A DNA stretch of 64,000 nt, taken from the NCBI RefSeq assembly GCF_965223285.1, contig NZ_OZ244997.1, forward strand, positions 4,030,001 to 4,094,000. Reading direction: 5' to 3'. This document shows positions 52,409 to 60,129 of the stretch, piece by piece. The notes below the pieces were generated by a model. It did no database searches. It saw only the letters and a list, made by a program, of their open reading frames with translations, and was not told the origin of the DNA. Made by a program: the position numbers and the translations under genes. Numbering within the stretch: position 1 is the first letter of the stretch; each line of letters begins with the position of its first letter. The stretch is from Leptofilum sp965223285 (GTDB lineage Bacteria; Chloroflexota; Anaerolineae; Promineifilales; Promineifilaceae).

Positions 52409-52525
52409 ATTCCCAGAATTTTTGCCGCTGGGGATGCCCGGCGCGGGCAAAAGTTGGTTGTTTGGGCGATTAATGAGGGGCGGGGTGTGGGAACGGCCGT
52501 TGATGCTTACTTGATGACTGGTTAA
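52409..52525 (+). pseudogene. Displaced gltD 3' end, copy 2 (frame intact)
   Basis: The 39-codon segment translates without a break to F-A-A-G-D-A-R-R-G-Q-K-L-V-V-W-A-I-N-E-G, then R-G-V-G-T-A-V-D-A-Y-L-M-T-G-stop. 31 of 38 residues match the true gltD end, and many differences are silent third-position changes. It has no start and no upstream gltD part. It therefore diverged under coding constraint before it was displaced. Confidence 0.93.
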
Positions 52526-52534
52526 CGTTGATTT

Positions 52535-52574
52535 AACCTGCGGGGTAGCCTGTCACGGGCCGCCCCATCAGGTT
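52535..52574. repeat. Imperfect inverted repeat after gltD tail copy 2
   Basis: AACCTGCGGGG (52535) pairs with CCCCATCAGGTT (ending 52574) with one or two mismatches. It is followed by GTTGGGCGACGTTGCCAACC, another small inverted pair. It may end transcription of the minus-strand beta-lactamase-like gene. Confidence 0.5.
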
Positions 52575-52616
52575 CAGAGCAGTGTTGGGCGACGTTGCCA
52601 ACCTAACAATCCAGCA

Positions 52617-54185
52617 TTAATTTTCCGTGTCAGAAGTAGATGATAACAATAATCCTTCAGCCAAATCGAAGGTCAACTGGAAAGCATCTACATTGGTATC
52701 ACTGTTTACTTGGACGGCTATTCCAAGCTGATGTTCTGGGAAGTAGAGTATACGCGACGTATAGCCGGGAAATGTTCCTGAATGACCGTAAGCCAACCCA
52801 AATGGGGTTTCCCCTACATTAACGCCCAAACCGTAACGTGTGTTATTGGGTGAGGTAGATTGGAGCATTTCCTCGAGATATGGCTTGGAAACGGCCGTTC
52901 CCCCATAAAGCAACCAAGCCCAACGAGCCAAATCACCAGCATTGGCGACAAAGCCACCCCCTGTCCATTCAGTTGCCGGATTAAAGAGCATCACCCCCTC
53001 AGACACTGTTTTAACCGGCAAACCAAGCGGATTATCTTCAGCCAGATAACCGGGAACAAGAGCGGGAATATCACGCCGATCCGCAGGCACGATATTGGAC
53101 AGTTGAAAGGGGGTCAGAAATCGCTGTTCAATCAGTTCATAAAACGGTTTTTGGGTCGCTTGCTCAATCACCATTCCCAAAAGGATATAGCCTGTATCAG
53201 AGTAATTGAAGCCCTCGCCCGGGGGAAACAGCGGTTCTTTGTCCAAGGCAAATGCTACAAGCTCTTCTGGCAAAAAGACAAAATCTTGGTCTAGCTTTTC
53301 CATCTGACTTAAATCATTGATCGTCGCAATGTACGATGGATCATGCACGTGATCGATGATGCCGCCACTGTGATTGAGCAACATGCGCACAGTGAGCGCA
53401 TCGTGATTGGGTAAGCGCGAAAACCAATGCTCATCTCCTAGCCACTTGCTAATGGGATCGTCTAACCTGATCACTTCCTCTGCCGCCAAGTTGAGAATCA
53501 AAGCGGATACAAATGTCTTGCCCACACTGCCTGCTAGCATCCTTGCCTGAACTGGCATGGGTGTATTGGCTTCAACATCGCTGAAACCTGCGGCGAAAAC
53601 GGCCGATCGCTCATCGCTGTGGTAGTAAGCAGCCACAATCCCCGGCACATTCTCCTGTTCAAATAGTGCGTTGAGCGTTGCTTCAAACCGAGCCGCCAGC
53701 TCCAAAGGGGGCTGGGTGGCAATATCTACAATCGGCACAGGTTGTTCATTATGAGGCAAACCAGCCGCCGCTACAGGTTGTGCAGACCAAGTTAGGGTGA
53801 AGACGCTAGTGCCATCTTCCTTTAGAAATTCCATCGTCCCTTCCATAAGCTCGCTGCCTGCCTGCCCCTTAAAAGCATTTTGTACTTGTCGGCCCCCCTC
53901 ATCCTCAAACCAGAAGTGGAAAAAGATGTTTTCTCCCTCTAAATGCCCCTCAATTTCTGTATCACCCAGCGACCATTGCCAGATACCAGTGAGAGATTTC
54001 TCCTCCTGTTCCAACAGCAGGATGGCATCCATCAGAGGCTCACCGTTTGGCTGAACAAGCGTAACCTGCCACTCTCCAGCTACTTCTGGCATGTTACTTA
54101 TGAGGACATCAGTTAAGGATTCTGCTTTACTATTGCAGGCCACTAACAGGAATAACACAAAAAACCATAAGTATTTAATGTTCAT
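52617..54185 (-). CDS. Serine beta-lactamase-like lipoprotein
   Basis: AAGGAG precedes ATG 54185. The 522-residue protein has a lipoprotein signal (V-L-F-L-L-V-A-C, Cys17). A domain of about 120 residues is rich in beta strands (G-E-W-Q-V-T-L to F-T-L-T-W-S-A-Q-P). The class C-like serine hydrolase domain follows, with S-V-G-K (Ser-x-x-Lys, about residue 220), Y-S-D in place of Tyr-x-Asn, and H-S-G near the end. It is a peptidase or esterase at the cell surface; true beta-lactamase activity is not implied. It sits behind an ECF sigma/anti-sigma pair. Confidence 0.88.
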   Translation of the reverse strand: MNIKYLWFFVLFLLVACNSKAESLTDVLISNMPEVAGEWQVTLVQPNGEPLMDAILLLEQEEKSLTGIWQWSLGDTEIEGHLEGENIFFHFWFEDEGGRQVQNAFKGQAGSELMEGTMEFLKEDGTSVFTLTWSAQPVAAAGLPHNEQPVPIVDIATQPPLELAARFEATLNALFEQENVPGIVAAYYHSDERSAVFAAGFSDVEANTPMPVQARMLAGSVGKTFVSALILNLAAEEVIRLDDPISKWLGDEHWFSRLPNHDALTVRMLLNHSGGIIDHVHDPSYIATINDLSQMEKLDQDFVFLPEELVAFALDKEPLFPPGEGFNYSDTGYILLGMVIEQATQKPFYELIEQRFLTPFQLSNIVPADRRDIPALVPGYLAEDNPLGLPVKTVSEGVMLFNPATEWTGGGFVANAGDLARWAWLLYGGTAVSKPYLEEMLQSTSPNNTRYGLGVNVGETPFGLAYGHSGTFPGYTSRILYFPEHQLGIAVQVNSDTNVDAFQLTFDLAEGLLLSSTSDTEN

Positions 54186-54359
54186 TTAGTGGCTCCTTAA
54201 TCCTAAATCATAGCCGCCTGAAAAATTTGTCGGAGTCAAATTGATTGTCCGAATTCCTTGGATACTGGGCATGTGAAATTGCTCATTGTTACTCCCGTTA
54301 TTATCGAATTGGCGTTGCCAACGAAGTTGGTTTATGGGGTCGAGCATACGATAGTTCAT
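54186..54359 (-). CDS. Possible small protein between anti-sigma and beta-lactamase genes
   Basis: A 57-codon frame starts at ATG 54359 after GGAG (10 nt spacing). Its TAA directly abuts the ATG of the beta-lactamase-like gene, which would allow coupling. The product is rich in Asn and Gln. No family was recognised, and it may be non-coding. Confidence 0.35.
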   Translation of the reverse strand: MNYRMLDPINQLRWQRQFDNNGSNNEQFHMPSIQGIRTINLTPTNFSGGYDLGLRSH

Positions 54360-54391
54360 AATTAAGTCTCCAAAACAATCGGTAGGGAAAT

Positions 54392-54748
54392 TCACGAACG
54401 ATATAAACGTCGGCCAAAAAACATATAATGAATGGCACTCATCAGACCAAGTTCTACTAAAGCCAGAGCCAAACCCAGTGAAAGCCATTTGCTTGCCAAC
54501 GTGAGGTCCGCACTAGGGATAAGACCTTGTCGGATTACCAACCACAACAAGCCCAGCATCACAGCTACCAACAAAGCCAATACACCTTCCGACCACCATA
54601 ATCGAAAAGGTTTTGAGACAGAGCTGCGATTGGGAAATTGCAACATTACGCGGCCGACAACACGTTCTGGCAATGGTTCTTGGGGTAAATCAGCCAAAAC
54701 CCGGTCGAGAATAGTTTCAATTTCATCAATTTTCTGTTGAGATGTCAT
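54392..54748 (-). CDS. Small membrane protein, probable anti-sigma partner
   Basis: The 118-residue protein overlaps the sigma factor gene by 4 bp (ATGA). It has a soluble N-terminal helix pair (residues 1-45) and two membrane segments (L-A-L-L-V-A-V-M-L-G-L-L-W-L-V and L-G-L-A-L-A-L-V-E-L-G). Size, topology and gene order suit an anti-sigma factor. A ZAS zinc motif is absent. Confidence 0.65.
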   Translation of the reverse strand: MTSQQKIDEIETILDRVLADLPQEPLPERVVGRVMLQFPNRSSVSKPFRLWWSEGVLALLVAVMLGLLWLVIRQGLIPSADLTLASKWLSLGLALALVELGLMSAIHYMFFGRRLYRS

Positions 54749-55302
54749 GCGCTTACACCTTCCTTTAATAAATGACGCAGTGCTAGTCGCAACTCACGCC
54801 GCGCCCGAAAAATACCCGTCTTTACTGTCCCCAAGGGCATCTTTGTCACCTCAGCGATTTCAGCGTAGCTCATGCCTTGCAGGTGGCGCAAGGTGATCAA
54901 CAAGCGGTACTTTTCTGGCAAATCCTGTACAGCTGCCAACATTTGTTGCTTTAGCTCCTCTGCCAATAAAATGTCAGGGATTGACGGCTTTTCGTCTCTC
55001 ACGTTTAGCAGCACTCCATCCTCTAATAAATTCAATTCCCGTTTTAGTTGTGGCAACTTCTGATAACATAGATTGATCACGATACGGTACAACCAAGTAC
55101 GGAATTGAGACTCACCGCGAAAGGTGGCTAATGTTTTTAAAAGTTGCAAAAAGGTTTCTTGAGTCACATCTTCTGCATCTTTCTGATTATTAAGGGTGCG
55201 TAGAGCCAAGTTATAGACAAATTGACCATGCAGCCGCATCAGTTGCTCAAAAGCGGCTGCATCACCTTGTTTAGCTCGTCGAATCAGTTCCTTTTCTGTC
55301 AT
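54745..55302 (-). CDS. ECF RNA polymerase sigma factor
   Basis: The 185-residue protein starts at ATG 55302 (alternatives at 55311 and a TTG at 55320). Region 2 is seen in F-E-Q-L-M-R-L-H-G-Q-F-V-Y-N-L-A and A-E-D-V-T-Q-E-T-F-L-Q-L, region 4 in L-P-E-K-Y-R-L-L-I-T-L-R-H-L-Q-G-M-S-Y-A and P-L-G-T-V-K-T-G-I-F-R-A-R. It recruits RNA polymerase to a small regulon. The anti-sigma, beta-lactamase-like and divergent membrane-protein genes are likely members. Confidence 0.92.
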   Translation of the reverse strand: MTEKELIRRAKQGDAAAFEQLMRLHGQFVYNLALRTLNNQKDAEDVTQETFLQLLKTLATFRGESQFRTWLYRIVINLCYQKLPQLKRELNLLEDGVLLNVRDEKPSIPDILLAEELKQQMLAAVQDLPEKYRLLITLRHLQGMSYAEIAEVTKMPLGTVKTGIFRARRELRLALRHLLKEGVSA

Positions 55303-55482
55303 GACGACCATTGGATACAATCAAATGGTAAAAAGTTTCAAATTCGTCAATCTGAAACTTTTTCGGCCGTTTTTCATCTAAAAACCGAACACAATTTAAT
55401 GGAAAAACATGTTGGTTAATTGGTGACTTAACCTTCTCAATCAACCAATCAACTCCAAATCACCGATTATAGGAGACATCTC

Positions 55483-55887
55483 ATGAATACAACTGAAGTC
55501 GTAATCTTAGCGATTGTAACCATATTTATTTTTGTCAGTATTTTTGGCTTTTTGGCCTATCTGCGCTATTTGCAATATCGAGAAACTATCGAACTGGCTA
55601 AACAAGGAATAAGAGACAAAAATCAAGAGCGTCGCAATAACAGCCGTAATTATCGCACTTTTGGTGTTGTTGTCACCGCTTTAGGTGTGGCCTTCACGTT
55701 GGGTCTATTGCCGATTGTTATTGCAGATGGCTTAGAAAGTGGGCCTATATTGCTGGCGGGATTGATTCCCATGACGATTGGCGTGGCACTTTTGTATCTG
55801 GTGCGACTTGAGCGGGACGATCCATTTCTACCTGACGAAGTGGATGATGATGACGACGATATGAGTATTCCACCTCATAAAATATAA
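55483..55887 (+). CDS. Small membrane protein (DUF6249-like)
   Basis: TAGGAG precedes ATG 55483. The 134-residue protein has three membrane segments (V-V-I-L-A-I-V-T-I-F-I-F, T-F-G-V-V-V-T-A-L-G-V-A, G-L-I-P-M-T-I-G-V-A-L) and a very acidic tail (D-E-V-D-D-D-D-D-D). It is divergent from the ECF sigma gene and may be controlled by it. Similar proteins accompany sigma factors, but the function is unknown. Confidence 0.75.
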   Translation: MNTTEVVILAIVTIFIFVSIFGFLAYLRYLQYRETIELAKQGIRDKNQERRNNSRNYRTFGVVVTALGVAFTLGLLPIVIADGLESGPILLAGLIPMTIGVALLYLVRLERDDPFLPDEVDDDDDDMSIPPHKI

Positions 55888-56166
55888 TTGTTATTGCCAC
55901 GACTGATGGACGCTGGTTTCTGTTCGGCCGAATCGTTCAAACTCTGTAAATCTCAAATCCGTTTCATATGTTAGTTGATTTGAATTTATCACCCTATGAG
56001 AATACACTCGCAGCATCCTCATGTTCCGCCTTGGACACCTCCGAGTCGCACGCTATCCATTCGCAATTCAAGTATGCTATTCTGAGAAAAGTTGGTCTTC
56101 ACTGACTGCCAAACTCGCGTGAATTTGCGGCAACATCATAACAATTCAAAACTTCGTGGCAAGATA
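55888..56166. other. Intergenic stretch before gltD tail copy 3
   Basis: No gene or clear repeat was seen in about 280 bp. Confidence 0.5.
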
Positions 56167-56250
56167 GGCGATGCCCGACGCAGGCAGAGTTTGGTTTTTT
56201 GGGCAATTAATGAGGGGTGGGGCGTGGATAGTTATTTGTTGGCTGGTTAG
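56167..56250 (+). pseudogene. Displaced gltD 3' end, copy 3 (most degraded)
   Basis: It translates to G-D-A-R-R-R-Q-S-L-V-F-W-A-I-N-E-G-W-G-V, then D-S-Y-L-L-A-G-stop. Compared with copy 2 it lacks 12 bp, precisely the part holding the octamer (G-T-A-V). Its 5' part is shorter than the other copies. The A-I-N-E-G reading is shared with copies 1 and 2, but gltD itself has A-I-Q-E-G. Confidence 0.85.
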
Positions 56251-56344
56251 TTAACTGTGAAGCGGTATCATAAATGCTTCCCAAGCATTTAGTCTGGGTT
56301 CGGTTTCTGCCTGCCGGGAGTGATGGGTGTTGTTGTGGTTGGGG

Positions 56345-56404
56345 AAACGGCCGTATCACCATTTTGAACTCAAAGTGTTAGGCAGGTTTGTGGGGAACGG
56401 CCGT
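56345..56404 (+). repeat. 60-bp octamer-bounded repeat, copy 3
   Basis: Begins AAACGGCCGTATCACC and ends GTGGGGAACGGCCGT. It ends two bases before the stop codon of the PIN toxin gene on the other strand. Confidence 0.9.
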
Positions 56405-56406
56405 AC

Positions 56407-56835
56407 CTAACCGCCTTCCATCTCCAATAAAGCCAAAAATGCAGCAGGAGTCAGGATATTTATTCCTCTGTAGCTGCCAATATTCAATAAGTGATTGTCT
56501 CCAGAAACAATATAAGCAGCACCCCCAGCAACGGCACATTCAAGATAGCGATTGTCAGACTCATCAGCAGTGACGATGGCTAATTTTTCTAAAGGCTCTG
56601 TCCAAATTCCTTGTTCAGAAATCAGCTCCACAAATTCAAGACGGTTTTCACGGATTTTTCGGTATTTTTTCTGTAGCCGCTCGTAGGCAGTAACCCGCAA
56701 GACCTCATCCACAATCGGCTGAGAAAGCAACACGTCAAACTCGCCAATCAGCCATTTTTGAATAATCGTTGTTGGATTTCCCCGACTGGTGATTAAGGCA
56801 CTGATATAGATGTTGGCATCAAGGACGATACGCAT
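56407..56835 (-). CDS. PIN domain toxin
   Basis: The 142-residue protein belongs to the PIN family of putative ribonuclease toxins. Acidic active-site residues are seen in M-R-I-V-L-D-A-N-I-Y-I-S, in P-I-V-D-E-V-L-R-V, and in T-A-D-E-S-D-N-R-Y-L-E-C-A, with the conserved S-G-D near the end. The Phd-type antitoxin gene lies 8 bp upstream. Confidence 0.9.
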   Translation of the reverse strand: MRIVLDANIYISALITSRGNPTTIIQKWLIGEFDVLLSQPIVDEVLRVTAYERLQKKYRKIRENRLEFVELISEQGIWTEPLEKLAIVTADESDNRYLECAVAGGAAYIVSGDNHLLNIGSYRGINILTPAAFLALLEMEGG

Positions 56836-56843
56836 AGATAGGA

Positions 56844-57128
56844 TTACTTAGCCTGGCTTTGTTGGTTCCGAATTGCTTGCTGCGCTTCAAGCACGTCCTG
56901 CATCACCTCATCTGGATTCGCTTCAGGATTAGCTGACTGCACTTCATTAATAAGCTCCAATAATCGGGCACGCTGTTTTTTCCAGTTTTCATAAATTTCA
57001 ACAGGCACAACAGCCACGGCCGGTTTGCCATGACGATTGATGACATACTTGTCCCCTCGATATTGGACTTCATCAACAATTGACCGAAATAGGTCTCGCG
57101 CTTTTGTAACACCGATTGATTTTTCCAT
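56844..57128 (-). CDS. Phd/YefM-type antitoxin
   Basis: The 94-residue protein (ATG 57128) begins M-E-K-S-I-G-V-T-K-A-R-D-L-F-R, then I-V-D-E-V and Y-V-I-N-R-H-G-K-P-A-V-A-V-V-P, the Phd/YefM DNA-binding fold. The rest should bind the PIN toxin. An inverted repeat overlaps its promoter, as expected for autoregulation. Confidence 0.9.
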   Translation of the reverse strand: MEKSIGVTKARDLFRSIVDEVQYRGDKYVINRHGKPAVAVVPVEIYENWKKQRARLLELINEVQSANPEANPDEVMQDVLEAQQAIRNQQSQAK

Positions 57129-57149
57129 AATTGATACCTCTAAACTCAA

Positions 57150-57178
57150 AGTATTGGTATTCTGTACGTTTTGTACAA
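57150..57178 (-). promoter_or_regulatory. Promoter and operator of the Phd/PIN module
   Basis: On the minus strand: TTGTAC (57173-57178), 17 bp, AATACT (57150-57155). The inverted repeat TGTAC-N5-GTACA at 57163-57177 overlaps the -35 and spacer and is the likely binding site of the antitoxin. Confidence 0.6.
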
Positions 57179-57226
57179 TATAGGCAATGTATCATTAATG
57201 TTTGGCAAAGTCAACAGCGAAAACCA

Positions 57227-57997
57227 TTAGTTACGTCGAGCGATAAAGATCATCTCCGGGCTGGTGGTAACGAATGGTGTATGATCCCAGTTGCCGTAGA
57301 GGTGGGCGATGGTGAAGCCAGCATTGTGCAACGAACTGGTTAGCTCTGCCAGAGTGCGAAAGCGCAGTTCACTGTCCACCACCAGCTTCTCCCCTGTGGC
57401 TGTGAAAATGTTGTGACCCTGGAAATGAACACGCCTGCACTGAGCGGAGTCGAAGTGGCTGTTCTCCACCCCAACCACCTCCACCCACGTTTCCATCAAC
57501 CCATGAGGTGAACCATACCGAAAAAATGAATCTTCGCGGTTCCACCGTTCCCAGCCCCGCGCTTCCGGGTTTCGGCTCTCAAAAGCCAGATAGCCGCCAG
57601 GACGCAGCGCGTTGTAGATGTCTTGCAGCGTATCGTCCCACTCGGCATCATCCAGAAAGACCTGGGCGACGTGGCTGGTCATAATCAGCAGGTCGGCTTG
57701 AGGTGTGACCAGCATTTTGGACGTGCCTTCGACCCACTGCACCCGCTCTGCCCCCGACTGAAGCTGCGCGTAGGCAAGCATGGCACTTGCTGGATCAATG
57801 CCGACGACGGTACGGCCGTCTACCATCGCCAATTCCCTAGTAAACAACCCTGTACCACAGCCCAAATCCAAGATGTGGCGGGCATCGAGTTCAGCAGCAA
57901 GCTCGACGTAAAAGTCGGTGTCTGCCCCGCGCGGATTTTCTATGTCGTACAGGTCTACCAGGCGCGGTTCTGTGTAATGGAGGTCAAGTTTTGTCAT
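57227..57997 (-). CDS. Class I SAM-dependent methyltransferase
   Basis: ATG 57997 lies six bases after TATACT, so the mRNA is probably leaderless. The 256-residue protein has motif I H-I-L-D-L-G-C-G-T-G-L-F, then V-V-G-I-D-P-A-S-A-M and L-R-P-G-G-Y-L-A-F-E-S-R-N-P. It is a small-molecule-type methyltransferase with an unknown acceptor. Confidence 0.9.
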   Translation of the reverse strand: MTKLDLHYTEPRLVDLYDIENPRGADTDFYVELAAELDARHILDLGCGTGLFTRELAMVDGRTVVGIDPASAMLAYAQLQSGAERVQWVEGTSKMLVTPQADLLIMTSHVAQVFLDDAEWDDTLQDIYNALRPGGYLAFESRNPEARGWERWNREDSFFRYGSPHGLMETWVEVVGVENSHFDSAQCRRVHFQGHNIFTATGEKLVVDSELRFRTLAELTSSLHNAGFTIAHLYGNWDHTPFVTTSPEMIFIARRN

Positions 57998-58021
57998 TGT
58001 CAAAGTATAACATGGGCTGTT

Positions 58022-59818
58022 TTATGGCGACCAGACGGCAAACCAGACGCGGTCTGCGGCCGTTTGCCCTACGCCATTTAGATTGCCAGCCAAATCACCC
58101 ATCACCAATTCCCAATCGCCCCGGTTGCCGACTGCCATTAGAAAAGCGTCATTCGTTAGCCAGACGACTCTACCCACCTCGCTATCCAGCAGCACCTCTG
58201 TGCCAAGCTGGTTTGGTTGAGCAATGCCCACAAAATTGTGATTGTCGCTCACATAGGTCGCCCCGCTGTACAGAAAGTGGGTTCCGGCTGCATTCCAACC
58301 CGCCACCCGGATCGAGTTGGCAGACCCAAAGGTGGTCGGGTTACGGCCGTCGCCTTCAGCCAGCACAAGGTATTCTGTGTGGGTGTTGTCTAGCCGTTCA
58401 AACACATAGCCAAGATTGGCCTGGGTGTGATTCCAACTAGGGTGGGGGTCCAGGCTGAGGCTGGGAATGGTGCCAACTTGTACGGCCGTACCGTTTTCTG
58501 GAATGTGGTACAGTGTCGCCTCAGCATCCTCTGGCAAAATGTCGGCTGGAGCAATAGCGGCGTAAGCTGTACGGCCGTCTGGCGACCACTGTGCCCAAGG
58601 TGCCCATTCAAACTCGCTGAAGGTGACAACAGTGGGGAAAGTGAGCACCTCTTCTACATTGCTGCCATCTAAATTGACCCGAACGATACTTTCCGGATTG
58701 CCAAAAAGTAAGCGTGTACCATCTGGGGAGAGCGCGAAGGTATAGCCCGCCGTGCCAGCGGCAAACTGCTCTGTCAGCGTGCCATCTGTGCTTACCAGCC
58801 ACAAATCTGCCCGATCTTCAACAAATCCCGATTCGACACTTCTGTTTAGCGTGTTAAAAGCAATGGTTTGGCTGTCTGGCAGCCAGGCAAATTGGTACAC
58901 GACATTGGTAAACCACGCATCAGCGGGGTAAGGCAGCGTGGCTAAATCGAGCAAAATCTGGCGATAGCCAGATGGGGAAACAACACCCAGCTTATTTTCT
59001 CTGGCACTGTTGATCACAAAAGCAATCTGCTTCCCATCGGGGGAAACCAAGAGCCGCGTGACGTTTTCAGCGGCAACCAGTTGTCTGGGTTCGCCCAAAA
59101 TTGGCTGAGACTCGCTGTGATCTAAAGCGATGAGCCAAATGCCGTCTGCATCGTTGTACATGAAGTAACTGCTGCTTTCCAGGTGCACTTTTTCACCCGT
59201 GCGCAGATCATATTTGACTAAACCAGGCGGCGGGGCATCTGGCGGCGGAGTGAGGCAGCAAGAGTTGATGCGTTGGTAGACAAAGGATAGCCCGTCTTCT
59301 GCCCAGGTGACATTGTTGAAATTTAGAAAATCCCATGGCCCGGTGATGAGCTGCTTTTCTGTGCCGTCTGCCCGGAAAAGGTAAAGGTAGTTATCGCCTT
59401 CGATGCAAGCAGGGATGACCAAAAAATGTTCATAAGTGGGCGCGTAGACAATCTCAGCAGGGATGTCTGGGAAGCAGGGCAGTCCCTCGGCCTGAATATC
59501 TAGCACAACCTGGTCTTCTAAGTAGATTTTGCCGTCGTCGCTGGCCGTTGCCAGGGTGATGGCCGGGGTTGCGGTCGGCGTGATGGTGGGTGTGGGTGGC
59601 GCGGCCGTTGACGTGATAACAATATCCGGGGTGGGCGTAGCCGTTGCTGGTTGCACTGTTGGTTCAGGCATTGGTGTGTTGGTGGGCAAGGCTGTTTCTG
59701 TTTCGGCCGTTGTTGGTGAGGCAGTAACGGCCGTTTCGGCCACCGGTTCAAGATTTGGAGCGCAGCTTGTAACCAGCATCAGGCCAAACAAGACTGCTAT
59801 AAAAAAATAATGCTTCAT
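58022..59818 (-). CDS. TolB-like beta-propeller lipoprotein
   Basis: AAAGGA precedes ATG 59818. The 598-residue protein has a lipoprotein signal (L-M-L-V-T-S-C), a Pro/Thr-rich linker to about residue 85, and then repeated WD40/PD40-like blades: L-L-V-S-P-D-G-K-Q-I-A-F-V, L-P-D-S-Q-T-I-A-F-N, L-S-P-D-G-T-R-L-L-F-G, W-S-P-D-G-R-T-A-Y-A. It is a surface protein of unknown ligand. It ends 25 bp from the methyltransferase start on the same strand. Confidence 0.85.
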   Translation of the reverse strand: MKHYFFIAVLFGLMLVTSCAPNLEPVAETAVTASPTTAETETALPTNTPMPEPTVQPATATPTPDIVITSTAAPPTPTITPTATPAITLATASDDGKIYLEDQVVLDIQAEGLPCFPDIPAEIVYAPTYEHFLVIPACIEGDNYLYLFRADGTEKQLITGPWDFLNFNNVTWAEDGLSFVYQRINSCCLTPPPDAPPPGLVKYDLRTGEKVHLESSSYFMYNDADGIWLIALDHSESQPILGEPRQLVAAENVTRLLVSPDGKQIAFVINSARENKLGVVSPSGYRQILLDLATLPYPADAWFTNVVYQFAWLPDSQTIAFNTLNRSVESGFVEDRADLWLVSTDGTLTEQFAAGTAGYTFALSPDGTRLLFGNPESIVRVNLDGSNVEEVLTFPTVVTFSEFEWAPWAQWSPDGRTAYAAIAPADILPEDAEATLYHIPENGTAVQVGTIPSLSLDPHPSWNHTQANLGYVFERLDNTHTEYLVLAEGDGRNPTTFGSANSIRVAGWNAAGTHFLYSGATYVSDNHNFVGIAQPNQLGTEVLLDSEVGRVVWLTNDAFLMAVGNRGDWELVMGDLAGNLNGVGQTAADRVWFAVWSP

Positions 59819-59845
59819 GATTCGTTCCTTTAACTGAGAATCGGT

Positions 59846-60040
59846 TTACTCCATCTGTTCATGCAGATAGAGACATAGTGCCGGAACAGTGCTAAAGGTC
59901 TGGGTTTCTTTTGAGTGGACATGCGTAATTGACAGTCGCCAGGGATCTGTTTCGCTATCACGCCATAGCCGTACCAGAAACGCTTTGTTGTTCACTGCCC
60001 AGCTAGACAGCTTTGTTATTTCATCACCGTTACCTGACAT
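59846..60040 (-). CDS. Small protein of unknown function, leaderless
   Basis: ATG 60040 lies seven bases after TATACT (minus strand, 60048-60053); an upstream open frame has no signal. The 64-residue product contains W-A-V-N-N-K-A-F-L-V-R-L-W-R-D and a C-terminal L-C-L-Y-L-H-E-Q-M-E. It is divergent from the large regulator gene, which also starts directly after a -10 box 90 bp away. The function is not known. Confidence 0.65.
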   Translation of the reverse strand: MSGNGDEITKLSSWAVNNKAFLVRLWRDSETDPWRLSITHVHSKETQTFSTVPALCLYLHEQME

Positions 60041-60116
60041 AGTTAGCAGTATACGCGGCTTGCGTAGCCAAATCGTTCCCAAATGTTTTTGGCGGTCAAA
60101 ATTTGCCCTTTGTTCG

Positions 60117-60122
60117 TATAAT
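60117..60122 (+). promoter_or_regulatory. -10 box of the BTAD regulator (leaderless start)
   Basis: TATAAT followed by seven bases (six G and a C) and ATG 60130. Confidence 0.6.
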
Positions 60123-60129
60123 GGGGGGC

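Noticed and set aside
45358..57226. A complete integrative element with its own recombinase
   Set aside because: No integrase, transposase, conjugation or phage gene is present in the interval, so only a passive or degraded element can be claimed.
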